32,323 nt of DNA from Gnetum montanum. Lineage: Eukaryota > Streptophyta > Gnetopsida > Gnetales > Gnetaceae. The notes beneath the pieces were generated by a model. It was not told where the DNA came from. It saw only the letters and a program-made list of their open reading frames with translations, and ran no database searches. Each line of letters opens with the position of its first letter. The first letter of the stretch is position 1. The position numbers were made by a program, and so were the translations under genes. The stretch is from NCBI GenBank assembly GCA_015680685.1, contig MNCI01005472.1:119413-151735 (forward strand). The letters run 5' to 3'. This document shows positions 1 to 9,000 of the stretch, in pieces.

Positions 1-515
1 AAGGTTAGAAAAGTCATAGTAAGGTAGAAAGAACAAAGAAAAGGTTCACTACTTATTTAATTTTAGAGAAGAGCGAGCAAAGTTAATAGAATAGCCCCAT
101 TACTTAATTTCAAAGAAGCAATTTGAGAAGAGTCTTAATGCATGATCAAAAGAACAAAGAATAAGCCTTCTCAAGGCATGAAAAGTTTGATTCCGTAATT
201 AATGCAGTGCAGTTGAAACAACAACAAGGAGGCCCACCACTCAATGAATTTTAAATTAGGGTCACAAAAGTCCAAATGAGTGCTAATAATGCACAACAAT
301 GAGGAAGCGCGTCTAGACTCACATGAGAGATGCCAGTGGCTTGGTCATTGAGTCCAATAATAATCAGATCTGCTAGTGGCTTGGTCATTGAGTCAAATAA
401 TAATATGATGCACAACATGAACTTTCCCTTGAGAGTCTTTAAATTCAGCATTCCAAGCCAGTGACGCCAAACACTCTGCAACGTTTAGGTTAATTTGGAG
501 ATCCCAACAGCAAAC
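1..515 (+). promoter_or_regulatory. 5' flank / putative promoter of LRR-RLK copy A
   Basis: This is the non-coding region before the chosen ATG at 516. It is about 98-99 percent identical to 24333-24847 and partly matches 16583-16659, so it has been carried along with the gene. It is AT-rich, with short imperfect repeats built on 'agaacaaagaa' (for example near 30 and 150) and a 40-bp tandem duplication at 331-410. No TATA box stands out clearly. An open frame on the opposite strand (251-481) is not supported by any homology and is treated as chance. Confidence 0.5.
331..410 (+). repeat. 40-bp tandem duplication in the promoter region
   Basis: Two adjacent 40-bp units, 331-370 and 371-410, share the core 'ggcttggtcattgagtc'. 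The second unit carries 'agtcaa' at 391-396, which reads TTGACT on the minus strand, the core of a WRKY-type W-box. The first unit has 'agtcca' at that place. The same duplication is present in copy B at 24663-24742. Regulatory meaning is inference only. Confidence 0.8.
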
Positions 516-921
516 ATGCTACGTAGAAGTGTTGTATTATGGCATCTAGTTTTGTTTGCCATTTGCATGATGAATGGTAGTTTTCACTCTGCCAAATTAT
601 TGCATGAACAAAATGTCAAAAGCTTGCTTATATTCAAGAAAATGGTGGAGTCTGATCCGAATGGAGCTTTGGTTAATTGGCATCCTAACTCCATACACTA
701 CTGCAACTGGAGTAATGTTGAATTCAATTCAGCTGGCAGAGTGGTGAAGCTTGATCTTTACAGCATGCAAATACAAGGTACAATATCTCTGTCTCTCGGA
801 AATTTATCTTATCTCACGTACCTGGATCTTTGCAATAATTCATTTCATGGTACAATTCCTCCCCAGCTGGGCACCTTGAAAAACATGCAAACTTTGTATC
901 TATGTGAAAATAGGCTCCAGC

Positions 922-1015
922 GTACCATTCCTAACACATTTACAAACCTTACACAGCTGCAAATACTNAGTACCATTCCTAACACATTTACAAACCTTAC
1001 ACAGCTGCAAATACT
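922..1015 (+). other. N-marked 46-bp direct duplication (probable assembly join)
   Basis: A 46-base segment (922-967) is repeated exactly at 970-1015, separated by 'n' at 968 and one 'a'. Copy B has this segment once, near 25254-25299. The insertion adds 48 bases, so the frame is kept, but it does not fit the ~24-residue LRR period. A single N between two identical ends is what an unmerged contig overlap looks like. A true short tandem duplication cannot be excluded. Confidence 0.8.
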
Positions 1016-3268
1016 GTCCATTACACAGAATAACTTGCATGGTAGCATTCCTCACAACATTGGCCACTTGTTCAGTCTTCAGATAGTCGCCCTCCAGACA
1101 AACAATCTCTCTAGTTCAATTTCCTCTTCCATAGGAAACCTCTCTTCTCTGGAACAGTTGTACATTTATCGGACACCCATAACCGGCACATTACCACAAG
1201 AAATCTGCAAGCTAAAGAATCTTATGTTTCTGTATGTTTTTGAAAATCCTCAATTGGCTGGTGATATTCCTGAATCAGTTGGCAACATGTCTAGACTTAG
1301 CCATGTAAACATGCATCAAAATGCTTTTACAGGCTATGTTCCTTCTCAGCTGGGCACACTGGAAAACCTATCTGTTCTCTACTTGTTGGGAAACAACCTG
1401 ATAGGCATCATTCCTCCATCTTTAGGGAACTACAGCAATCTTTGTACACTTGTATTTGATAAAAATCAGCTGACAGGAGTCATTTCTCTGCAGTTTGGAA
1501 GGTTGTCGTTGACTGTTTTTAGGGTAATGTCCAATCATCTTGTAAATGATGGCTCTCCCACAATTTCTATTTTATCTGCTTTTTCAAATTGCTCCACCTT
1601 AAATGTTCTGGATCTATCCTCCAACAAGCTAAAGGGAATGTTTCTAGAAGTGTTCCCATTCAACCTGTCGACACTACTTTTGAATGGGAACTTTATATCC
1701 GGTCCAATTCCTTGGAAGGCCTTGGGGAAACTGGAAAACCTGATAAATCTTGATTTGTCTGATAACAAGTTCACAGGTCGTGTTTCTGGGTCGGTGGGAG
1801 AATTCAAGAAAATTCAAAGAATTGCTCTAGGTAATAAAAAATTACAAGGCAGCATACCCTCTGAAATTGGGAGGCTTGGCTCTACTCTGTACGAGCTTTC
1901 AATACAAAATAACTTGTTGGGGGGAATTCCTGATGCAATTGGTAACCTGACAAATCTAAGACGTTTAGTCTTGGATAATAATAACTTGTCAGGTTTGATC
2001 CCTCCCAGCTTAGGACAATGTTATAAATTAGAGCTGCTTGACCTTTCTTCAAATAAGTTCGATGGCCATCCCACCGGAAGTGGCAAATCTCTACAATATT
2101 CAAATCTACTTCAATTTGTCCCACAATTCCTTGCATGGAAAATTGCCAGCAAAAATTGGTAAGATGATTCACACTGAAGCCATAAATGTTTTAGCAAATA
2201 GAATCAGCGGCACCATTCCATCTGTTCTTGAAGGCTGCAACAACCTGCAACAACTGGATTTATCATTTAATGAGTTTTAAGAATCAATTCCAAGGTCTCT
2301 GAGCAACCTAGAGAACCTCGTGTCCATGGACCTTTCCCACAACAATATTTCTGGTTCAATACCTTTTGACCTTGAGAAATTACAGATGAATCAGATCCTT
2401 AATCTTTCATTCAATGATCTAGGTGGAGAAGTTCCAGAGGGAGCATCATTTCGTCATTTTAACAAGCTATCATTTTTAGGAAATTCGAAGCTCTGTGGAG
2501 AATGGGTATAGCTACCTGCTTGCACATCTGTGGCAAACACTCACACTGATTCCAAGGTAAAAATCATTTCTCTAGTTGCTGCCTGCGCTGGTGTTTTGGT
2601 AATTTGCCTTGTTTTCTATCTATCAATCTACTGCACAAGGAGTCTGAAGGATAGAGGGGATAGAGGTGTGTTAAATTGTGAATTTGACAACTGGAAGAAG
2701 AACTATGGAAATCAGTTCTCTTACAGAGACATCAATGAAGCCACTGGAGGATTCAACATCAACACGCTGCTGGGTTCCACAATCCTGGCCTCCCTATATA
2801 GGGGCACTCTCAGAGATGGCACTGATGTGGCTATTAAGCTCCTTAAAAAAAATAATCAAGAAGCCTCGAAAGGTTTTGTTTCAGAATGCAAGGCCTTGAG
2901 CATGGTGAAGCACAGAAATTTAGTAAAAATCATCGGTTTTTGTTGGGAAGGAGCACACAAAGCCCTGGTCATGCCACTGATGCCCAAAGGAAGTTTGGCA
3001 CCAGACCTGCAGAGAGAGAATGAATACCTGTCCTTCAGAGAGGTGGTGAATATAGCCATGGATATTGTACATGGGCTAGAATACCTGCATCATTATAGTA
3101 GTATTCAAATCATCCACTGTGACATAAAACCCAGCAACATCTTGTTTGATGAAGATATGGTTGCTCATGTTGCTGATTTCGGTATTGCAAAGTTCCTCTG
3201 CACTGATTTTGTATCTTCCTTATCTTCCAGTTTGTCTCTTGCAGGATCAATTGGTTATATTCCTCCAG

Positions 3269-3474
3269 GTACCTACTTACATCCTGGTACTTTGGCTTTA
3301 TTTGAATTTTCTGAAATCATCCTTTATTTGACACTGCCTAAACTTTACCCTTACAAGCCTCTATAATAGAGGTTTCTGTTATACATGATATTTATGGTTA
3401 GTCATTACACATTCACTAATTTAGATTTTAAGAATTTTCTTAGGATTGGTTTTGACATGATAATGAATTTGCAG
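3269..3474 (+). other. Phase-1 intron in the kinase domain, copy A
   Basis: Exon 1 ends 'tcctccag' and the intron starts GT at 3269-3270 and ends 'ttgcag' at 3474. Splicing makes GAG from G at 3268 and AG at 3475-3476, giving YIPPEYGRGG, the conserved P-P-E motif after the activation segment. Without splicing the frame ends at 3364-3366. A single intron here is the usual structure of LRR-XII genes such as FLS2 and Xa21. Confidence 0.92.
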
Positions 3475-3812
3475 AGTATGGAAGAGGGGGAATGGTGTCG
3501 CTTAAGGGAGATGTATACAGCTATGGAGTAACCTTGTTAGAAATGGCAATAGGTAAAAGCCCAACTGATGAAAATCCTAATGGGTTTTGCAATTTACACA
3601 GTTGGGTGCTGGATTCATTCCCTGATAAATTAGAACAAGTGTTGCACAAAAAGCTGCCATCGGAATGCATTGAGGATACTTTGCTCTGGAATTGCATTTT
3701 TGACTTTATAAAAATGGCACTATGCTGTACTAGTGAAAACCCTTACCAAAGAACAGACATGACCTTTGTTTCCCGTTTCTTGGAGGAACTTTCCAAGAGA
3801 ATTAGTGTTTGA

Positions 3813-5229
3813 GTTTCATCTCCAAGAGAATCTTAAATAAGAAGCCACTATCATGCACCAATAAAGTCCCTCACCTAACACCACTCAGCGCCTACGGTGT
3901 CTTCTTCAACACCACTCAGTGCCTACGTTGTCTTCTTCTTGAAGAGTCAACATCTAAGTTTCACTCCACCATTCAAAGTATATTATCCTCCAGGGGTTAT
4001 GCATAAGTTTCCAGCGTGCATATTGATTAAGTTTGTGGGGTGTATTATCCTCCAAGGCTTATCCATATTTTTGATGCGTGTGCTTATGTCTGTATTATGC
4101 ATTATACCGTCTGGGCGTTCTTCACGTTTTGATATTATACTTATTAGTAAACAAATTTTGTTAACTTTTGTTGCTTTTTTCAAGTTTCCGCTTGAGAATA
4201 GAATTAAACTTAGGAATTAACCATGAACGCTAAAGATACTTTGAGGAATCGCACCTTCCAAGCTTTTTAATTACCGTTGGCAGTTTCGTACCTGTTTCAC
4301 AGGGGGAACTCGTGGCATATTGACAACTAAAATTTTTCCCCTTTAAATTTAAGGATGATAACCTTAAATTTAAGAGTATGAGTACCTTATTAGTATTTGT
4401 AAGACGTTACTAGATGCTCTTTTGGTTCTAAATCTTTGATTATGTTTATGCTTAAGACAAACAACCAATATAATATTTAGTTGGAACATAGTTAATAATT
4501 TAAGTATTATAACAATAACTTAGATGTACAACATTTTTTTTCATGGTAGGGTAAGTATTAGAAGAGTACTTTATATTAAATAAAATACAAAACAAACTTT
4601 TTTATTGGGAAAATAAAATAAGTACTATAATTTTTCTATGTGTGGCATGTTTGTGTTGGCCCTAATTTTCTAAAGTGGTGGTTTATGAATCTTAGCCAAC
4701 TTTTATTAATAAACCTTTATGAATATGGGCAATTTCCAAACAAGTTAAAATCTCCTATTCTAAAGTTGCTTTTGTTTATATTAATAGGTATAGAAGATAG
4801 ATGACTATATATACCCTAGGACATATAGCCAAGATGAAACATTCATAAAACTTAAAACCAACTTTATAAAGTAGTGTTACCCCAATAATTTAGGGTGTTT
4901 GAAATTTAAGGAATTGATTATAAATTAAAGGAGTTGAAATTGAACCAACATTAAGATTAAGTAATACCAAATGTTAGGTGTTTAATATTAATTCATGGTT
5001 TATTGTTTATTAGAATCCACCAAATAGATTAAACACAAAGAATGTGTAAGAACGTTAATTTTACCAAAGCTCTATGGATCACTTAAAAATTTTCAGGCCT
5101 TCTAGATATGCTTTAATGCTAATCAAACTTAAAATAAAAATACCTTTAAGAAAAATATTTCAATTAAAAAAGTGAACATCATATTAATAATTAGTCAAGT
5201 GTTTCCTTAGCCATAAAAGTCATGGCATT
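3813..5229 (+). other. Non-coding 3' flank of LRR-RLK copy A
   Basis: There is no gene in this 1.4 kb. It opens with the likely 3' UTR. There are two short tandem repeats: a 31-bp unit ('aacaccactcag...') starting at 3877 and 3908, and a 62-bp-spaced pair ('tattatcctcca') at 3981 and 4043. From 4220 on it is AT-rich with no recognised element. It is almost identical to 28088-29504: I saw no difference in the first 400 bases and about a dozen in the next kilobase. That is closer than the coding exon. Open frames here are identical in both copies but match nothing and are probably chance. Confidence 0.7.
3860..3865 (+). terminator. Putative polyadenylation signal AATAAA, copy A
   Basis: AATAAA lies 48 bases after the stop codon of the LRR-RLK and is kept in copy B at 28135-28140. 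Plant signals are loose, so this is a plausible but unproven poly(A) site. Confidence 0.35.
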
Positions 5230-6163
5230 TGATGAGAGCAGTTACTCTAGTAGTTATTCTAATTATTAGAGTGGTTACTCTAGCGGTTTCTTTAGTAGTT
5301 ATTCTAATTATTAAAGTGGTTACTCTAGTGGTTTCTTTAGCAATTATGCTAATTATTAGAGTGGTTGCTCTCATAATTAGAGTAGTTTCTCCCAAGCTTA
5401 TAAATACAATGCCCACGTGCACAATTGGGAAAAAAAGTCTTATAGCACTCAAGTAGCAAAACTCTTGTAATCTGTTTTAAGGTTAGAATATTTTCCAAGT
5501 GCCCGCAGTAGGATGTTAAGTGTCGATAGATCTTTATTCGAGCATTGTGTACCTAAGCACACCTTGTGTATAGCAATAAAGATGAGCTCTTTGATTCATC
5601 CTTATAGCACTTGAGATTTGTTTTCTTACACATTTCTTTTATTTTATTTTCTTATACATTTATTTTATTTTATGCACTTTATATTTTTGTTATTAGCATA
5701 GTAATTCATTTTAATCTATTAAGAAAATCGTTAAATTACACTCAGTACGATCACTTTGAACATGTGTGCAATGCTTGGTAACCTAGTAATGATTAGCATT
5801 TGGTAATCCTAGTAGCGTTGCACTAGTTCAGGATGTGTACGATAAGTGAAAATGGATATTGATGTTAGGATTAGTTAAAGCCTAGTTAATCATTAGTTAA
5901 GTTAAATTAGTCACTTAGTTATCTCTCTCTCCTCCCTTACTAGCAACAGGACATAAAAACATAAAAGCTATAAAAATCATATGCCTCAAGCTTACTTAAC
6001 CATACAATTGTGAGATACCAGTAAGCTTAAGAAGGCAATGATCAACCAACCCGTCCTTGCTCCAAAAAGGCGCATAGGCACTTAGTCCTTGGAATTCGAT
6101 CGGATCATGTGTGAAATGTTCGTATTTGTATGGTTGAGCATAGGGGTACCTCGCCACTCATCA
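5230..6163 (+). mobile_element. LTR of a Ty3/gypsy-type retrotransposon, forward arm, copy A
   Basis: The 934-bp segment begins TGATGAG and ends CTCATCA, a perfect 7-bp terminal inversion with the TG...CA ends of an LTR. It contains a TATA box (TATAAATA at 5399-5406) and, about 170 bases later, AATAAA at 5575-5580, the usual U3-R-U5 order. A primer-binding-site-like sequence follows directly at 6165. The LTR at 17260-18002 and the reversed arm 6288-7020 share the R-U5 part and stop at the same CTCATCA, which fixes the 3' boundary. No matching target duplication was seen at the two ends. U3 carries 45-bp repeats (5241-5385). Confidence 0.8.
5241..5385 (+). repeat. 45-bp tandem repeats in LTR U3, copy A
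   Basis: Units start with 'gttactctag' or a variant at 5241 (33 bp, lacking 12 internal bases), 5274 (45 bp), 5319 (45 bp) and 5364 (partial). Each ends in a 'ctaattattagagtg' motif. They lie just upstream of the LTR TATA box. Subrepeats in U3 act as transcriptional enhancers in some plant retrotransposons such as Tnt1; that role here is inferred from position. Confidence 0.85.
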
Positions 6164-6164
6164 T

Positions 6165-6182
6165 TGGCACCATTGCTAAGGA
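6165..6182 (+). other. Decayed primer binding site after LTR, copy A
   Basis: 'tggcaccattgctaagga' starts two bases after the LTR end. It resembles the common plant Ty3/gypsy primer site TGGCGCCGTTGCCGGGGA. The five differences are all G-to-A or C-to-T, as expected from decay of methylated cytosines. It confirms that the preceding arm is a 5' LTR. The leader after it runs only to 6287, where a reversed LTR starts. Confidence 0.65.
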
Positions 6183-6287
6183 CTTAGTTGTTTGTGTGCT
6201 AACTAGAACATAGAAAATCATTCACATCATTGGCATGAACCCTTAGGGTTAGTTGAGAAAATAATAAACAAGAATACATTGCAAACT

Positions 6288-7020
6288 TGATGAGTGGCGA
6301 GGTACCCCTACACTCAACCATACGAATACGAGCATTACATGCACGATCCGGTTGAATTTCACAGACTAAGTGCCTACATGCCTTATAGAACACTTAAGAG
6401 TAATCGTTCGTTGTCTTCCCAGACTTACTTGTATTTGTCACGGTTGTATGGTTAAGTAAGTCTGAGGTATGTGATTTTTATATCTTTTCTGTTTTATTGC
6501 CTATGCTAATGAGGTAAAGGGTGAAGAGACTAATTAACTAAATTTAACTAACTAACTAAACCTTAATTAACCTAGCATCATCATTCGTTCCCACTTGTCG
6601 TTCATACCGTAAACCAATGCAACCTTCTGGGATTACCAAACGCTAGTCGTTACTGGGATTACCAAGCATAACGCACATGCTCGAAGCGGTCATATTAAAT
6701 GCACTTAACTATAGGAGAAGGGTTGAGAATGATTTAATTAACTAATAAAGCATTGAAACGATAAATGATAAATAACAATAATTAAAGTCCTAATTAGCTT
6801 AGTCCATGCACTGCAAGGTTTATCCAAAAGTTTGTCTTTATTTCTGTACACAAACTTGTGTTCAGGTACAATATTTGCTCAAATAAAGATCCGTTCACTT
6901 TCGAGCTCCTACTGCAAGCACATGGAAATTATTTTATCTCTGGAGAGGCAAAATTGCCAAAGTTTCACTAAAGTCTAGATCTAGATGGAGAAACAAGGAA
7001 GAGTTGCCTCTTATTTATAC
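6288..7020 (-). mobile_element. Reversed LTR arm, tail-to-tail with 5230-6163, copy A
   Basis: Read on the minus strand this ends ...CGCCACTCATCA at 6288 and matches the R-U5 portion of 5230-6163, and even better 17295-18002. Shared marks are 'tataaataagagg' (complement of 7008-7020), 'ggatctttatt', 'aataaagac' and 'gaccgcttcgag'. The arm is clear up to about 7020; its U3 and outer end are not recognisable. With the forward arm it forms an inverted repeat of roughly 700 bp per arm around a 124-bp spacer. Divergence between the arms is high, so they were not freshly made from one template. Confidence 0.75.
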
Positions 7021-7223
7021 ACTTGGTAGTGCACCGTTAGTTCCATTCAGTCAAGAATCCCATACCTTCCCAATATTTTGTAAGGAACTCAAGGATGAGT
7101 TTTTATTCAGTCATGGGGGTATGATGGGATGCGATATCGCATGTGCCGCGATATCACGTCAGCCACGATATCACATCCCCTGCGATATCACGTACGTGAT
7201 ATTGCAGAGGGCTACGCAATATC
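7021..7223. repeat. Junction segment with 17-bp GATATC tandem repeats, copy A
   Basis: Between the reversed LTR and the antisense LRR fragment lies a stretch of two parts. 7033-7123 matches 17169-17259 in the same orientation. From 7131 come 17-bp units (7131-7147, 7148-7164, 7165-7181, then 7182 on), each with a cgatatc core and mostly an ACGT, followed by an inverted version near 7193-7222. The repeat is rich in CpG compared with its surroundings. Possible remnants of an LTR U3; I cannot place it firmly. Confidence 0.6.
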
Positions 7224-8090
7224 CTCCTTTTGGAACTTGCCCATCTAGATCATTGAACGAAAGATTGAGACTTTGAAGCATTTACAGTTTCTCAAGTTCA
7301 AAGGGTATGGGACTAGAAATATTGTTGTGGGAAAGGTCCATGGACACTAGGTATCCTAGCTGGCTCAGAGACCCTGGAATGGATCCTTGAAACTCATTAA
7401 AAGAGAAATTCAGATATTGCAGGTTTTTGCAACCTTCAAGACAAGCCGAAACTGTGCCGTTGATTCTTTGCTAAAACATCTATTGCTAGCGCATGAATCA
7501 TGTGACCAATTTCTGTTGGCAATCTCCCATGCAAAGCGTTGCATGACAAATTACAGTAGAATTGAATGTTGTATAGATTTGCCACCTCTAATGGGATGGA
7601 GCCTTCAAACTTATTTGAAGAAAGGTCAGGAAGCTCTAATATGTAACATTATCCTAGGTTGGAAAGAATGATACCTAACAAATTATTATGATCCAAGACT
7701 AAACATCTTAGATTTTTCAGGTTACCATTTCCATAATTCTGCCTAACAAGTAGTTATTGGGTATTGAAAGCTCAGACAGAGCAGAGCTAAGCCACCCAAT
7801 TTCAGCTGGTATTCTGCCTTCCAACTACTTGTTTCCTAAAGAATTTTTTTGAATTTTCTTGAATTCTACCACCAATCCAAAAATCCCTGCTGTGAACTTT
7901 TGCTAGAAAAATAAAGTTCTATTAAGTTTTGCAGCCTTGATAAGGCATCCCAAGGAATTGACCCATAAATATGATTCCCATTCAACATTAGTGAAGTCAA
8001 GTTTCATGGGAACACTCTGGGTAATATTCCAATAAGTTTGTTGAAGGATAAATCTATAGACACTAAATGAGCTTGTACAAGAGTAATCTT
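7224..8090 (-). pseudogene. Antisense LRR-RLK fragment, copy A
   Basis: On the minus strand this reads as the second half of the LRR domain, matching about 1585-2435 of the sense gene at roughly 80 percent identity by eye. Recognisable pieces are LELLDLSSNKF-like, EVANLYNIQ and LSHNNIS-like repeats. It stops where the juxtamembrane region should begin, so it has no signal peptide, membrane segment or kinase. Frame breaks shared with copy B (a stop in the LEKL-MLQ position, a deletion near 7740) show it was already dead before the segmental duplication. Copy A has an extra stop where copy B reads GECYILE. Confidence 0.88.
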
Positions 8091-9000
8091 TAGGAATTCA
8101 TAAATTCTTAGATTCAACATCTATTAATTTAAGAAACTAAGCATACTCTAAATAACAAGTTTGCCTTTCTAACATTGAATGAACTTACAAGTTGAATTGC
8201 AAGTTGTATGCATGACTAATAATTGAATTGGTGATATCATAATTAGAGTTATTTTAATAACTAAAGGTAATTGGAAAACAAGGATCCTTTGATAAGATGA
8301 TTGCATTTTGCTTATCACTTACTCTTATCTAGAGTCATTAACTAATTATTATAGCCAAACTGCTTATTTGAGAAACACAAATAGGATTCCATCACTAAGA
8401 ATTCAAATAGGCATATAGCTTAAAATTCCTTATCAAGAGTCAATATACTAACTATGCAATATAAATAGCATTGAGGATGAAAACCACATGTTTTTTTTAA
8501 ACAATGTTCTGTAATGTAAGCATATTATATATAATTAGGGTGTTACAACAATACTCATAGCACTTACATTTCTACTATCTAGTAGATCCAAAGGGTTTAT
8601 AAATGTAATAAAATTTCAGTTTTAAATTTTCTAGTCTTCATATAGACATATTTGTAATATGTTGAAGTGTTGCATCCAAACAACTTTAACAAAGTTCAAA
8701 TTAGGAATTTTTTTTCTAATGTTGATTTATAGTTATTTAGCTTGTATGATTGATTTGTGTCCTAATCACTATACTAGACCCCTAAGCCAAGATAAATGCA
8801 TATTGTAATAGTGAACATTATGAAAAAAAGAATTAAGCAAACTATAAAAATAACTTAACCAAGTTTCATATTCATCTCTGATGTGGAAACCCTTGCTAAG
8901 GTATCCTCCAAAAACAACTCCCAATATTAGCACTCAAATGTTGTGGAAAGTGGATAAGGGCTTCCACATTAGGGATAGATATAGATAAAGAAGAAAATCC
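8091..9000. other. AT-rich intergenic stretch
   Basis: No open frame, repeat or element could be recognised. Homology to the LRR gene ends near 8090, and LINE-like sequence starts near 9015. Confidence 0.5.

Larger units (their letters stand above)
516..3812 (+). pseudogene. LRR receptor-like kinase, LRR-XII/FLS2-like, copy A (broken)
   Basis: This is a plasma-membrane receptor kinase gene of about 1,010 codons when read through its breaks. In order it has a signal peptide (starts MLRRSVVLWHLVLF), an LRRNT_2 cap, about 20 plant-type LRRs (xxIPxxLGxLxxL), a membrane segment near 2560-2640, and a kinase with VAIK lysine, HCDIKPSN catalytic loop and intact DFG. One intron (3269-3474) joins a PPEYG motif. 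The ATG at 516 is chosen because it starts the signal peptide; the same frame is also open upstream. Lesions relative to copy B: a 2-bp deletion near 2066, CAA to TAA at 2278-2280, CAG to TAG at 2509-2511, and an N-marked 48-bp insertion near 968. The second Cys of the LRRNT pair is Phe (VEF for VEC). HCD in place of HRD marks a non-RD kinase, typical of immune receptors. The ligand is unknown. Confidence 0.93.
1..8056 (+). repeat. Segmental duplication, copy A (partner 24333-32323)
   Basis: The whole stretch aligns base for base with 24333-32323 in the same orientation. The offset is 24332 at the left end and moves through 24284, 24273 and 24275 to 24267 because of five indels: 48 extra bases in A near 968, 11 bases missing in B near 25946, 2 missing in A near 2066, and 8 missing in B near 29826. 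Both copies carry gene, 3' flank, paired LTRs and antisense LRR fragment in the same order. The left end coincides with the window start and the partner is cut by the window end, so the true limits are unknown. Identity by eye is about 95-99 percent, depending on the part. Confidence 0.97.

Noticed and set aside
251-481. 76-residue open frame on the minus strand upstream of the gene, also at 24583-24813
   Set aside because: It is kept in both copies only because the DNA is nearly identical; it covers the 40-bp promoter repeat and has no recognisable homology.
3809-4220. Overlapping open frames identical in both duplicates (3809-4006, 3897-4220, 3983-4183)
   Set aside because: The nucleotide sequence there is identical, so protein identity is no evidence of selection; they lie in the likely 3' UTR and include simple tandem repeats.
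5207-5456. Open frames on both strands reading as V/I/T/L-rich repeats
   Set aside because: They come from the 45-bp LTR repeats, whose length is a multiple of three; this explains the openness and repetitive protein.
6199-6393. Minus-strand frame across the LTR spacer, also at 30466-30660
   Set aside because: It spans the primer-site leader and the reversed LTR end; no retroviral protein motif is present.
5230-7020. A DNA transposon with long terminal inverted repeats (Foldback or MITE type)
   Set aside because: TG...CA ends, TATA and AATAAA order, a primer binding site and a lone forward LTR at 17260-18002 fit retrotransposon LTRs better.
7004-7671. Plus-strand frames over the GATATC repeats and antisense LRR fragment
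   Set aside because: The LRR signal is on the opposite strand; these are shadows.
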